Notes under the pieces: generated by a model
Told to the model about the DNA's origin: nothing
Database searches by the model: none
The model's input: the letters and a program-made list of their open reading frames with translations, nothing else
IMG/VR virus record: IMGVR_UViG_3300009184_000195
Location: 1 to 25,365 of that record
Source: a virus
DNA: 25,365 bases
Direction: 5' to 3' (one strand)
Program-made: the position numbers and the translations under genes
In this document: piece by piece, positions 4,916 through 12,540 of the stretch
How positions within the stretch are numbered: the first letter of the stretch is position 1
Layout: every line of letters starts with the position of its first letter

Positions 4916-4929
4916 CGGAGGAACGTAAA

Positions 4930-5079
4930 ATGACGTATAAAACAGTATTAGCGCCTAATGCACCGTGGCCTCAGCGCGATGTAGTACTAAAGGTTAGAAA
5001 AGAGCGCTCTAAGCCTAGCGACACTGACGCTAAATTTAATCAATGGTTGGAGAAGATCAATGGCTCACGAAGCAGGTAA
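4930..5079 (+). CDS. 49-residue basic protein of unknown function
   Basis: CGGAGGAA precedes the ATG by eight bases. The product starts MTYKTVLAPNAPWPQRDVVL, is basic overall (KVRKERSKPS) and ends EKINGSRSR. Its last 20 bases overlap the next gene. Nothing in it is recognised. Confidence 0.55.
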   Translation: MTYKTVLAPNAPWPQRDVVLKVRKERSKPSDTDAKFNQWLEKINGSRSR

Positions 5080-5329
5080 GGGTTCAGCTAGGCGTAAGGA
5101 AGACGTCAGTAAGATCAATGAGAATTGGGATCGTATTTTCAACAAACAGAAGGGAAACGATATGGAACTAGACGATGACGAATGTTTTGGTATTGAAGAT
5201 GATGATGAGTACGATGAGGAGTGCTCTTGGTGTCATGGGTGTGGTGAAGGTGACTACGATGGGGCTTCATGTCGTAACTGTCACGGTACAGGCATAGAGC
5301 CTAGGGATGATGACTATGATGACATCTAA
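5060..5329 (+). CDS. Small acidic protein with DnaJ-type zinc motif
   Basis: The 89-residue product opens MAHEAGKGSARRKEDV, a start common in small phage proteins encoded near replication genes. Two cysteine pairs, CSWCHGCGEG and CRNCHGTG, resemble the CxxCxGxG repeats of the DnaJ zinc finger, set between very acidic stretches (ELDDDEC, DDDEYDEE, RDDDYDDI). GGAG lies eight bases before the ATG. The gene overlaps the primase-helicase start by 23 bases, so the two are translationally coupled. A role in zinc-dependent protein or nucleic-acid contact is likely but unproven. Confidence 0.65.
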   Translation: MAHEAGKGSARRKEDVSKINENWDRIFNKQKGNDMELDDDECFGIEDDDEYDEECSWCHGCGEGDYDGASCRNCHGTGIEPRDDDYDDI

Positions 5330-6929
5330 TACCTTGAAGGTAGCCTCTAAGTTCATCAAGCACGTAGAGTGCGCTAAGTGCGGGTCTAGCGATGCTAATT
5401 CCCTCTACGATGATGACCACCAGTACTGCTTCGGCTGTAACGCCTATCTCGCAGGCGAAGGAGATAGCATTACTAGTCCCCGCAGCTCAACAACAAAGGT
5501 ATTTACAATGAAGACAACAGGGGAAGTCAAGGCTATCGTGGATCGAGGTATTTCACGGGAGACCTGCGAGTACTTCGGTGTCACACAGGAGACAGGGAGG
5601 CACTACTACCCTTATTTTGACGAAACAGGCGCTAAAGTAGCTGAAAAGATTCGATCTGTAGAGAACAAGACATTCTCTATTGCTGGAAACTTTCAGAAAG
5701 CGGGACTTTTCGGGCAGTCCTTGTTCCAAAAAGAGGGTAAGTACATCACCATCGTTGAAGGTGAGCTGGACGCATTGGCTTCGTATCAAATGACAGGCAG
5801 CAAGTGGCCTACTGTAAGCATCCGTAATGGGGCTTCAGCGGCTGTTAAAGACTGCAAGGCTCAGTATGAGTACCTAGATAGCTTTGAGACTATCGTTATC
5901 TGTTTCGATGCTGATGAGGTGGGTCAGAAGGCAGCTAAGGAAGTTGCTGAGCTGTTCGGAAACAAGGTTAAGATTGTCAAACATTTAAAGGAGTGCAAAG
6001 ATGCCTGTGATTACCTCTCTAACGGACGAGGAGCTGAATACGTTAACCAGTGGTGGAGAGCTGAGAGTTATGTACCCGATGGGATCATCCAAGCCTCAAC
6101 ACTTTGGGACAGCGTATCTACACCTGAACCCGCAGCAGAAGCCTTCTACCCCTTCGATGGACTCAACGAGCTTTTATATGGCCTCAGATCAAGTGAACTT
6201 ATTACAGTTACAGCTGGATCAGGCCTTGGCAAGAGTCAATTCCTTAGAGAAATCCTCTATCGCGTACTCGAAACTACAAAGTGGAATGTTGGTGGGATGT
6301 TCTTGGAGGAGTCAGTGCGAAAAACCGCAAGGTCAATTATGTCCTTACACGCAAACAAAAAACTTCATTTGCCAGACACCCCTGTTACAGAGCGAGAATT
6401 AAAGGAGGCCTTCGATGCTACTCTTAGCACTAACCGTGTTTTCCTGTTTGATCATTTTGGTAGCCTTGCCATTGATAATGTGCTCAACAGAATCCGTTAT
6501 ATGGCGCGTGCTTGCGACTGCCGTGTGGTTTTTCTCGACCATATTTCTCTCGTTGTTTCTGGTATGGATGGGAATGATGAGCGCAAGTCTATTGATGTAC
6601 TGATGACTCGTCTGCGTACATTGGTACAAGAGACAGGTATTACCTTGATCTGCGTATCGCACTTGAAACGACCTAACACCGACAAGGGACATGAAGATGG
6701 TTCAGCGGTATCCTTATCTCAGCTACGTGGCTCTGGTGCTATCGCTCAGCTGTCTGACGCTGTTATCACTCTTGAGCGTAACTCCATGAGCAAGGATGCC
6801 GATGAGCGTCACACGACCAAGGTAGCAGTGGCTAAAAACCGTTTCAACGGACTCACAGGGCCAGCTTGCTCACTGAAGTACGATATGAACACAGGGCGCA
6901 TGATTGAGCTGAAAGGGGTAGCAGGATAA
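5307..6929 (+). CDS. T7 gp4-like primase-helicase
   Basis: This bifunctional replisome protein would make RNA primers and unwind DNA as a hexameric ring. The 540 residues (T7 gp4: 566) contain: a zinc-binding domain with C22-x2-C25 and C41-x2-C44 (CAKCGSSDANSLY, YCFGC); a TOPRIM-like primase core with EGELDALA (151-158) and CFDADEVG (199-206); then a RecA-like helicase with Walker A GSGLGKS (304-310), catalytic LEES (333-336), Walker B VVFLDH (407-412), ICVSHLKRP (448-456) and LRGSGAIAQLSD (473-484). The order and wording match T7 gp4. The exact first codon is uncertain, because ATGs at 5307, 5310, 5316 and 5319 are all possible; AGGG at 5303-5306 best suits 5316. An internal start exists at 5508. 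Confidence 0.93.
   Translation: MMTMMTSNTLKVASKFIKHVECAKCGSSDANSLYDDDHQYCFGCNAYLAGEGDSITSPRSSTTKVFTMKTTGEVKAIVDRGISRETCEYFGVTQETGRHYYPYFDETGAKVAEKIRSVENKTFSIAGNFQKAGLFGQSLFQKEGKYITIVEGELDALASYQMTGSKWPTVSIRNGASAAVKDCKAQYEYLDSFETIVICFDADEVGQKAAKEVAELFGNKVKIVKHLKECKDACDYLSNGRGAEYVNQWWRAESYVPDGIIQASTLWDSVSTPEPAAEAFYPFDGLNELLYGLRSSELITVTAGSGLGKSQFLREILYRVLETTKWNVGGMFLEESVRKTARSIMSLHANKKLHLPDTPVTERELKEAFDATLSTNRVFLFDHFGSLAIDNVLNRIRYMARACDCRVVFLDHISLVVSGMDGNDERKSIDVLMTRLRTLVQETGITLICVSHLKRPNTDKGHEDGSAVSLSQLRGSGAIAQLSDAVITLERNSMSKDADERHTTKVAVAKNRFNGLTGPACSLKYDMNTGRMIELKGVAG
5495..5510 (+). promoter_or_regulatory. Likely internal start for a zinc-less helicase form
   Basis: AAAGG (5495-5499) lies eight bases before an in-frame ATG (5508, residue 68, MKTTGEVKAI) just after the zinc domain. 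T7 gene 4 uses an internal start at residue 64 to make the shorter helicase 4B. The same position and a proper ribosome site suggest the same two-form strategy here. Confidence 0.6.
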
Positions 6930-7108
6930 TGTCAAACCTTGATCGTATTTGGAAACTGTATATGGCGTATAAGAAAATTGAAGAGCTGAAAGAATTTGAT
7001 CTTAGTTCTTGGGATTACTATCGTGAAGGATACGTAGAAGCTACACGTCAACAGTACGCATTAGCTGCTAGACGTAAAGATAAAAAGCCAGAGGTAACAC
7101 ATGATTGA
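6929..7108 (+). CDS. 59-residue basic helical protein
   Basis: ATG overlaps the primase-helicase stop (TAATG). The product begins MSNLDRIWKLYMAYKKIEEL and ends in a basic stretch, ARRKDKKPEV. It is helical and soluble. It sits between helicase and polymerase genes, so a small accessory role in replication is possible, but no family is recognised. Confidence 0.6.
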   Translation: MSNLDRIWKLYMAYKKIEELKEFDLSSWDYYREGYVEATRQQYALAARRKDKKPEVTHD

Positions 7109-7247
7109 AATGATTATCGTGGGGACTATCGGTGTAGGGTACTCGATAGTCGGAGTCTTACAGTGGCTCAAGGGTGACATGGGTGCTGGTATCATGTGGA
7201 TAGGTTACTCCTTTGCCCAGATCGGGCTGTTCCTTAACTTAAAGTAA
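7101..7247 (+). CDS. 48-residue two-helix membrane protein
   Basis: The frame overlaps the previous gene by 8 bases and follows GAGGTAAC, a plausible ribosome site. Two hydrophobic segments (about 4-22 and 29-46) are joined by a short charged loop, LKGD, giving a small hairpin membrane protein. Its position just before the polymerase is notable, since other T7-like phages also carry short membrane proteins among replication genes. Function unknown. Confidence 0.6.
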   Translation: MIEMIIVGTIGVGYSIVGVLQWLKGDMGAGIMWIGYSFAQIGLFLNLK

Positions 7248-7252
7248 ACAGT

Positions 7253-8986
7253 ATGAAACGTATTGCTATCGACATCGAGACAAACATGGCGCATGATGTC
7301 ATTCATCTCGCTGTTACGCAGGACATTGACACAGGAGAGGTGAAAGTATGGAAAGCTCCAACAGGCCTTTGGGAGTACTTAAAGGACGCTACGTTGATCG
7401 CAGCACACAACGGGATAGGATTCGACTTCCCGATTCTGAACAAGGTGTGGAAGACGAAGATTGGATTGAGGCAAGCGTACGATACATTGATAGTGTCAAG
7501 GTTGCTAGAGCCAACGAGGGACGGGGGCCACAGCCTAGACGCATGGGGAAAAACGCTAGGGGTGGCAAAGCTGGACTACAAGGCAACGTGGAAGTGGATG
7601 GTGAACCGTGATGAGGCATACGCTGGGGAATGCTTTGATGCGCCTGTTGGTGTTCTTCTTGAGCATTATTGCGTACGCGATGTTAGCGTGTTACGGACTC
7701 TATTTACTCGCTTGGAAACTACTTTGTCAGCTCAGAAGTTCTCTAAGGAAAGTGTGGAACTAGAACATCAAGTTGCTTCCATAATCAACAAGCAAGAAAA
7801 GAACGGCTTTAAGCTAGACACAATTCACGCTACTTGCCTGCTTGCTGAACTCAAGGGGAAGATGAGCGCCATCAATGACAGGATGCAGGAAGAGTATCCT
7901 CCGTACGAGGTTGAACGTATCTCTGAGAAGACAGGGAAGATTCTCAAGCCTGAGCTTGTGGTGTTTAATCCTGCCTCTAGACAGCAGATAGCTGAGAAGC
8001 TTATTGCCCTAGGTTGGAAGCCCAAGAAGTTCACTGAGCCTACAGCTAATCACCCTAAAGGGCAGGTTATCGTTGATGAGAGCACACTTGCTGGTCTAAA
8101 GTACCCTCTAGCTCAATTCGTAGCTGAGTACATGATGCTAGGTAAGCGCATAGCTCAGATTGAATCGTGGTTGGAGGTCGTAGGTAAGGACGGCAGGGTA
8201 CACGGTAGAATCATCACCAACGGGGCTGTGACGGGTCGTATGACTCACATGAAGCCTAACATGGCACAGATACCTAACTCAGGCTCACCGTATGGCCCTG
8301 AATGTCGTCAGTGCTGGACAGTCGAGGAAGGTAACGTCCTAGTAGGATGTGACGCTAGTGGTTTAGAGCTGCGTATGTTGGCTCATTACATGGAGGATGA
8401 AACGTATGTCAAAACAGTCTGTGAGGGATCGTCTAAGAACGGCACGGATGTCCACACGGTTAATCAAAAAGCAGCCGGTCTACAAACACGTGACCAAGCG
8501 AAGACGTTCATCTACGCATTCCTCTACGGGGCTGGCCCTGCGAAGATTGGATCGATTGTCGGTGGTAGTAGTACCGCTGGAAAAGCACTCATTGATTCCT
8601 TTCTTGAAGGGACTCCCGCGCTCAAGCGTTTACGTGATACGGTATCCTTGGATGCGTGCAAGGGCTTTGTATTCGGGCTTGATGGTCGTAAGATATGGGT
8701 TCGTAGTGAACATGCGGCACTCAATAGCTTACTACAGGGCGCTGGCGCGATTGTCATGAAGAAAGCTTTAGTACTATTCGATAAAAAGGTATTAGAGAAC
8801 AATTGGAGTGTAAAATTGGTAGCTAATGTACACGATGAGATTCAGTTTGAGTGCTCACCTGATATCGCTGAGGCAGCGGGTAAGGCTTGTGTACAGGCGA
8901 TCAGAGATGCTGGTGTAGCTTTTGAGCTAAAATGCCCTCTCGATGGGGAATACAAGATTGGTCGTAATTGGCGTGAAACCCACTAA
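7253..8986 (+). CDS. T7-type family A DNA polymerase with 3'-5' exonuclease
   Basis: This 577-residue protein is the replicative polymerase. The proofreading domain shows Exo I DIET (D7, E9), Exo II AHNGIGFDF (51-59, D58) and Exo III YCVRD (139-143). The polymerase domain shows motif A VGCDASGLELR (364-374, D367), motif B RDQAKTFIYAFLYGAG (413-428; R413, K417, Y421) and motif C HDE (527-529). The end DGEYKIGRNW matches the family's usual close. T7 gp5 is 704 residues. The interval from Exo III Asp to motif A Asp is 224 here against 301 in T7, a loss close to the 76-residue thioredoxin-binding insertion. The ribosome site is poor; the preceding stop is five bases upstream, so coupling is likely. 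Confidence 0.95.
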   Translation: MKRIAIDIETNMAHDVIHLAVTQDIDTGEVKVWKAPTGLWEYLKDATLIAAHNGIGFDFPILNKVWKTKIGLRQAYDTLIVSRLLEPTRDGGHSLDAWGKTLGVAKLDYKATWKWMVNRDEAYAGECFDAPVGVLLEHYCVRDVSVLRTLFTRLETTLSAQKFSKESVELEHQVASIINKQEKNGFKLDTIHATCLLAELKGKMSAINDRMQEEYPPYEVERISEKTGKILKPELVVFNPASRQQIAEKLIALGWKPKKFTEPTANHPKGQVIVDESTLAGLKYPLAQFVAEYMMLGKRIAQIESWLEVVGKDGRVHGRIITNGAVTGRMTHMKPNMAQIPNSGSPYGPECRQCWTVEEGNVLVGCDASGLELRMLAHYMEDETYVKTVCEGSSKNGTDVHTVNQKAAGLQTRDQAKTFIYAFLYGAGPAKIGSIVGGSSTAGKALIDSFLEGTPALKRLRDTVSLDACKGFVFGLDGRKIWVRSEHAALNSLLQGAGAIVMKKALVLFDKKVLENNWSVKLVANVHDEIQFECSPDIAEAAGKACVQAIRDAGVAFELKCPLDGEYKIGRNWRETH

Positions 8987-9060
8987 CGACAAATGACAGC
9001 TGGGAAAGACTAGCATTTACTAACGGGGCGAAAGCCTAATCCTTAAAAGGAAAAGAAACC

Positions 9061-9474
9061 ATGTCAGATTTGAAGCCAGTTAAAGTTAGCGGTGAGTTGT
9101 TTTGGACTAAGTGGATGGCTGAGTTCAACACAGCATTCAACACAGACAACGACAAGTACGAGTGTACCCTCGGTAACATCAGCGATGACGATGCAGCTAA
9201 GCTCACGGGCTTGGGCATCAAAGTTAAGCACAAGGATGCTATGGGTAACTTCATCGTAGCTAAGAGCAAGTACGTGTTCAAGCCTACAGATGACAACCTC
9301 AAGGAAGTGCCTATCGAGGCTTTGGGTAACGGCTCTAAGTGCGTAGCTATCGTGAGTTCGTACACACACCGTATGAGCGCTAAGCATGGTAACGCACCTA
9401 GCATCAAGACACTCATGGTCACTGAAGTGAAGACTTACGTGCCAGAAGCTGAGACGGATGACGTACCCCTCTAA
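9061..9474 (+). CDS. Probable single-stranded DNA-binding protein (gp2.5-like role)
   Basis: A 137-residue protein sits between polymerase and exonuclease genes. It has alternating strand segments (YECTLGNISDDDAAKL, IKVKHKDAMGNFIVAKSKYV, KCVAIVSSYTHR), compatible with an OB-like fold, and an acidic C-terminal tail EAETDDVPL, the hallmark of phage SSBs that bind polymerase and helicase. T7 gp2.5 is longer (232) and ends in Phe. Wording outside the tail is not diagnostic, so the call rests on context, size and tail. AAAAGGAAAAG gives a strong ribosome site. The 74-base gap before it holds a short GGGC-GAAA-GCCT hairpin (9026-9037). Confidence 0.6.
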   Translation: MSDLKPVKVSGELFWTKWMAEFNTAFNTDNDKYECTLGNISDDDAAKLTGLGIKVKHKDAMGNFIVAKSKYVFKPTDDNLKEVPIEALGNGSKCVAIVSSYTHRMSAKHGNAPSIKTLMVTEVKTYVPEAETDDVPL

Positions 9475-10177
9475 GCCTCGCTTAGCTATCATCGACGCCG
9501 ACATTATCTGTTACCGCATAGGTTTCGCTAGTGAAGACGTTGATGAGGCTATCTGTATGGCTCGTGTGACTCACCTTGTTGAAGAGATCGTCTACCATGA
9601 CTTGAAGTGCGATGACTACAAAGCGTACATCACAGGCAAGGGTAACTATCGCAACGACATCGCAGTCACCGAGCCTTACAAGGGGAATAGGAAGGATGCT
9701 AAGAGGCCAAAGCATTATGATGCTATCCGTACCCATCTCCAGCGCCTTGGTGCTGAACTGGTAGAGGGACAGGAAGCAGACGATGCAGTGGCTATCGAGG
9801 CTACTTCAACGGGTGGTTGGATTGTCTCCATTGACAAAGACCTAGATCAGGTTGCAGGTTGGCATTACAACTTCGTGAAGCGTGAAGAGTATTACGTTAC
9901 TGAGGAGCAAGGTCTTCGTAACTTCTACACACAGATGCTCACGGGGGATCGTACTGACAACATCATCGGCTTGAAAGGTATCGGGCCTAAGAAGGCAGAG
10001 AAGATTCTAGTGGATTGTAAAACTGAAGAGGAAATGTATGCAACAGTTGTTAAATCATATCTTGAAGCTGGTCTTACCGAAGAGCGTGTTACAGAAAACG
10101 GACACTTGCTGTGGTTAAGGCGAACACCAAACCAAACATTCCAAGCTCCTTCCATCTCGTCGGGTGTCATTGGTTAG
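9458..10177 (+). CDS. 5'-3' exonuclease (FEN/T7 gp6-like)
   Basis: This 239-residue nuclease would remove RNA primers and degrade DNA 5' to 3'. Metal-binding acidic residues appear in the usual order: IIDADII (D13, D15), EGQEADDAVA (E106, D108, D109), SIDKDLDQ (D126, D128) and GDRTDNI (D164, D167). The helix-three-turn-helix GLKGIGPKKAEKIL (171-184) and the arch element PYKGNRK (73-79) are present. The start overlaps the end of the preceding gene by 17 bases, and the 3' end overlaps the HExxH gene by 67 bases. Residues after about 220 look unlike the core and are probably a tail. Confidence 0.92.
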   Translation: MTYPSKPRLAIIDADIICYRIGFASEDVDEAICMARVTHLVEEIVYHDLKCDDYKAYITGKGNYRNDIAVTEPYKGNRKDAKRPKHYDAIRTHLQRLGAELVEGQEADDAVAIEATSTGGWIVSIDKDLDQVAGWHYNFVKREEYYVTEEQGLRNFYTQMLTGDRTDNIIGLKGIGPKKAEKILVDCKTEEEMYATVVKSYLEAGLTEERVTENGHLLWLRRTPNQTFQAPSISSGVIG

Positions 10178-10407
10178 TTAAGTACGTGGATGACTTGAGT
10201 GAGTACGGTAAATGTGACTGCACTACTCAAATTATCTACTTACGTACAGGTATGAACAAGACATTTACTGAGCAAACCTTCTTCCATGAGCTAGTTCACG
10301 CTATCCTGTTTGGAATGGGTCAGATCAATCATGATGAAACCTTTGTCGATGCTTTTGGTTCTTTGATGCACCAGTATGAACGGACTAAGATCAATGGTAA
10401 CTCGTAA
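10111..10407 (+). CDS. Small HExxH zinc metallopeptidase-like protein
   Basis: A 98-residue protein begins with GTG (MVKANTKPNIPSSFHLVG). It carries the zinc-protease signature HELVH at 59-63 (TEQTFFHELVHAIL), with acidic candidates for the third ligand at E76 and D80 in NHDETFVDAFGSLM. The architecture of a short strand domain, TTQIIYLR and then HExxH followed by an acidic helix resembles ImmA/IrrE-type and other minimal phage metallopeptidases. The first 67 bases lie inside the exonuclease gene and the last 14 inside the endonuclease gene. The GTG is the only start keeping the conserved-looking N-terminus; the ribosome site is weak. The substrate is unknown. Confidence 0.7.
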   Translation: MVKANTKPNIPSSFHLVGCHWLVKYVDDLSEYGKCDCTTQIIYLRTGMNKTFTEQTFFHELVHAILFGMGQINHDETFVDAFGSLMHQYERTKINGNS

Positions 10408-10840
10408 GGAAACAAGCTCGAAGAGAGCTAACGCTTTGAAGCATGGATGGCGTAGCGGCTTGGAGGAAGATGTCGCTAAGGCTCTCACTGAGGCGGGGGT
10501 TCCTTTCACCTACGAAGAGACTAAGATCAAGTACATCAAGCCAGCGAGTGAACATCTGTATACTCCTGACTTTGTTCTCGATAACGGTATCATCGTGGAG
10601 ACTAAGGGACGATTCTTAATTGCAGACCGTAAGAAACACATGCTGGTAAAAAGGCAACAACCACACTTGGATATACGTTTCGTATTCTCGAATAGCAATC
10701 AAAAGCTGAACAAGGGTTCACGTACAACGTATGCTCAGTGGTGTGTTAAGAACGGTTTCATGTACGCAGACAAGACGATCCCACATGATTGGATCATTGA
10801 ACGTAGAAAGAGAGTATCAGATGGACGTCAAATTACTTAA
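10394..10840 (+). CDS. T7 gp3-like endonuclease I (Holliday junction resolvase)
   Basis: This junction-resolving endonuclease would debranch replicating DNA before packaging and help digest host DNA. From MVTRKETSSK it has 148 residues; T7 gp3 has 149. WRSGLEEDVAK (E24) aligns with T7 E20, YTPDFVLDNGIIVETKG with T7 D55/E65/K67 (here D59, E69, K71), and DRKKHMLVKRQQPHLDIRFV with the following helix. An upstream ATG at 10376 would add six residues; the shorter start matches the family length. The frame overlaps the HExxH gene upstream and the small gene at 10821 downstream. Confidence 0.93.
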   Translation: MVTRKETSSKRANALKHGWRSGLEEDVAKALTEAGVPFTYEETKIKYIKPASEHLYTPDFVLDNGIIVETKGRFLIADRKKHMLVKRQQPHLDIRFVFSNSNQKLNKGSRTTYAQWCVKNGFMYADKTIPHDWIIERRKRVSDGRQIT

Positions 10841-11009
10841 AGAGCATGAAGACGGTAGCGCTACTTACACATTCGACATGAATGACGAGGAACAACGCTC
10901 TCTTCTCAGCTTAGGTATCATCACTGCCTTGGAACGGGGCATTGAAGAAGGTAAGAAATACTTTGATGACACGGAGTACACAGATGAGTCAGCACCAACC
11001 GCTAGTTGA
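10821..11009 (+). CDS. 62-residue conserved-type phage protein
   Basis: The start at 10821 (MDVKLLKEHEDGSATYTFDM) follows GAGAG within the end of the endonuclease gene. The pattern of an N-terminal strand pair, a DEEQ turn and a helix (LLSLGIITALERGIEEG) matches a small family I have seen next to gp3-like endonucleases in T7-like phages, but no function is known to me. The tail is acidic (YFDDTEYTDESAPTAS). Confidence 0.65.
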   Translation: MDVKLLKEHEDGSATYTFDMNDEEQRSLLSLGIITALERGIEEGKKYFDDTEYTDESAPTAS

Positions 11010-11055
11010 GTATTTCCGTAGGATCAACCAACCAACCATTCAAAAGGAGCTAACC

Positions 11056-11511
11056 ATGTTTGATAATGTAAAAGCCTCAATGCAATTAGTGCGGACTAAG
11101 TTCACTGAGTTGTTTGCTGCGACAGAGCCTCAGTTAGATGAGATCGATAAGTTCAAAGCAGTTAACAAAGAAGACGGCTACTGGGCGTTCGAGAGCTTCA
11201 CACCTGAGTACACTGTCGATGGTGAACTAGAGCCTATGCAGCACGATGTTATCTTTGATACCAACGACACTACATGGATGGAATGCCTCGATCAGATTCT
11301 AGATGTCATGGGTAAGCACTACGGCTACAACATCAAAGAGCAAGTGTACTACTCAGTCGCCTTCCCTCTCAATGCAATCGATGAGGATACAGGCAAGCCA
11401 TTAGCCGGTTATGGTCGTTGTTTGAATGATGCAGTACTCCAGAAGCTATTGCTTGCTTATCCTGAGGTATATGAGTTCACTTCTGAATCATTTGATTGGA
11501 AGAAGCTTTAA
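11056..11511 (+). CDS. 151-residue protein of unknown function
   Basis: AAAGGAG seven bases upstream fixes the start at MFDNVKASMQLVRTKF; the open frame extends farther upstream without a ribosome site. The protein is acidic, with aromatic-rich strands (DGYWAFESFTPEYTVDGE) and a C-terminal helix region (NDAVLQKLLLAYPEVY). No domain is recognised. It ends one base into the next gene (TAATG), so it is coupled to the phosphoesterase. Confidence 0.65.
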   Translation: MFDNVKASMQLVRTKFTELFAATEPQLDEIDKFKAVNKEDGYWAFESFTPEYTVDGELEPMQHDVIFDTNDTTWMECLDQILDVMGKHYGYNIKEQVYYSVAFPLNAIDEDTGKPLAGYGRCLNDAVLQKLLLAYPEVYEFTSESFDWKKL

Positions 11512-12293
11512 TGCGAATCCTAGTCGTACCAGATACGCAGTGCAAACCTGATGCTCCACAAGAGCATCTCACATGGGCGGGTAAGTCTATTTGTGACTAC
11601 CGTCCAGATGTAGTGGTTCACTTGGGAGATCATTGGGACTTCCCTAGCCTCTCAAGCCACGACAAAGCAGGTAGCAAGTACTTTGAAGGTAAGCGCTACC
11701 TCGCTGACGTTGCAGCAGGGAACACAGGGATGCTGACCTTACTGAACCCTCTACACGCCCTCCAGAAGGCTCAGAAGGACGCTAAACAGAAGGTGTACAA
11801 GCCTCGCATGGTGTTCTTGAAGGGTAACCATGAACACAGGCTCACAAGGGCTGTGAACAATAACCCGATGCTTGAAGGCCTACTGACCTACGATGACCTT
11901 AACTTGAAAGATTGGGAAGTAAATGAGTTCCTCCATCCTGTATTTATCAATGGTGTTGGGTTTAATCACTATTGGCCTGTTGGGGCTATGGGTCGCCCAG
12001 CTGCCTCACCTGCTGCTATTATCAGTAAGCTGCATATGTCTTGCATCGCTGGTCATCAACAAGGTAAGCAGATCGCTTATGGTAAACGTGCTGACGGCAA
12101 GCCTATTTGTGCTATTGTCGCTGGTTCTTACTATCTTCATGATGAAGACTACATGGATCAGCTGAGCAACCGTCACTGGCGTGGCTTACTGGTCATGAAT
12201 GAGGTAGAAGACGGACACTTTGACGAGATGTTCCTATCAATCGAATATTTGGAGAGAAAATATGCTGGACAAGCCGACAGTAAAGCAAATTGA
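11511..12293 (+). CDS. Calcineurin-like metallophosphoesterase
   Basis: The 260-residue protein carries the metallophosphoesterase motif set: VPDTQ (D8; the usual DxH has Gln at position 10), LGDHWD (38-43), KGNHEHR (104-110), a possible ligand H153 and GHQQG (181-185), followed by AGSYY. These bind two metals and hydrolyse phosphoester bonds in nucleotides, nucleic acids or proteins. The start at 11511 overlaps the preceding stop (TAATG), with GGAAG upstream. Phage members are common beside nucleotide-metabolism genes, and the neighbours here are a DUF3310 protein and a ribonucleotide reductase, so a nucleotide or DNA-end substrate is plausible but not shown. Confidence 0.88.
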   Translation: MRILVVPDTQCKPDAPQEHLTWAGKSICDYRPDVVVHLGDHWDFPSLSSHDKAGSKYFEGKRYLADVAAGNTGMLTLLNPLHALQKAQKDAKQKVYKPRMVFLKGNHEHRLTRAVNNNPMLEGLLTYDDLNLKDWEVNEFLHPVFINGVGFNHYWPVGAMGRPAASPAAIISKLHMSCIAGHQQGKQIAYGKRADGKPICAIVAGSYYLHDEDYMDQLSNRHWRGLLVMNEVEDGHFDEMFLSIEYLERKYAGQADSKAN

Positions 12294-12540
12294 GGAGTAC
12301 ATGGCTGCCCTTGACCTTCCAAGTGAAGCACCTAGTGCTAATGCCAAACAAGTAAGTGGAAAGCATTACAAAGACAAGGAAATCCAACCTTGGGACTATA
12401 TTTACGCAAATAACCTTGGCTATTTTGAGGGAAACTGTTTAAAATACGTGTCCCGCTGGAGAGAGAAGGGTGGTATAGCCGACCTCCAAAAGGCAATCCA
12501 TTATCTTGAAAAACTAATCGAACTAGAGAACAATAAATGA
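12262..12540 (+). CDS. DUF3310 (SaV-like) protein
   Basis: The start MLDKPTVKQIEEYMAAL follows TGGAGAG. The C-terminal two thirds match the DUF3310 pattern: KHYKDKEIQPWDYIYANNLG, then YFEGNCLKYVSRWREKGG and LQKAIHYLEKLI. These small proteins are widely annotated as putative nucleotide kinases without good proof. The gene overlaps the phosphoesterase end by 32 bases and the reductase start by 4 (ATGA), forming a likely nucleotide-metabolism unit. Confidence 0.85.
   Translation: MLDKPTVKQIEEYMAALDLPSEAPSANAKQVSGKHYKDKEIQPWDYIYANNLGYFEGNCLKYVSRWREKGGIADLQKAIHYLEKLIELENNK

Noticed and set aside
6001-6402. 133-codon frame inside the primase-helicase gene
   Set aside because: It lies wholly within a well-conserved gene in another frame and resembles no protein; a shadow frame.
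10942-11055. Longer version of the 151-residue protein
   Set aside because: The upstream extension lacks a ribosome site and overlaps the preceding gene, while AAAGGAG is well placed before 11056.
12400-12536. Cobalamin riboswitch before the B12-dependent reductase
   Set aside because: The reductase start overlaps the preceding gene by four bases, leaving no leader; the upstream bases are fully coding.
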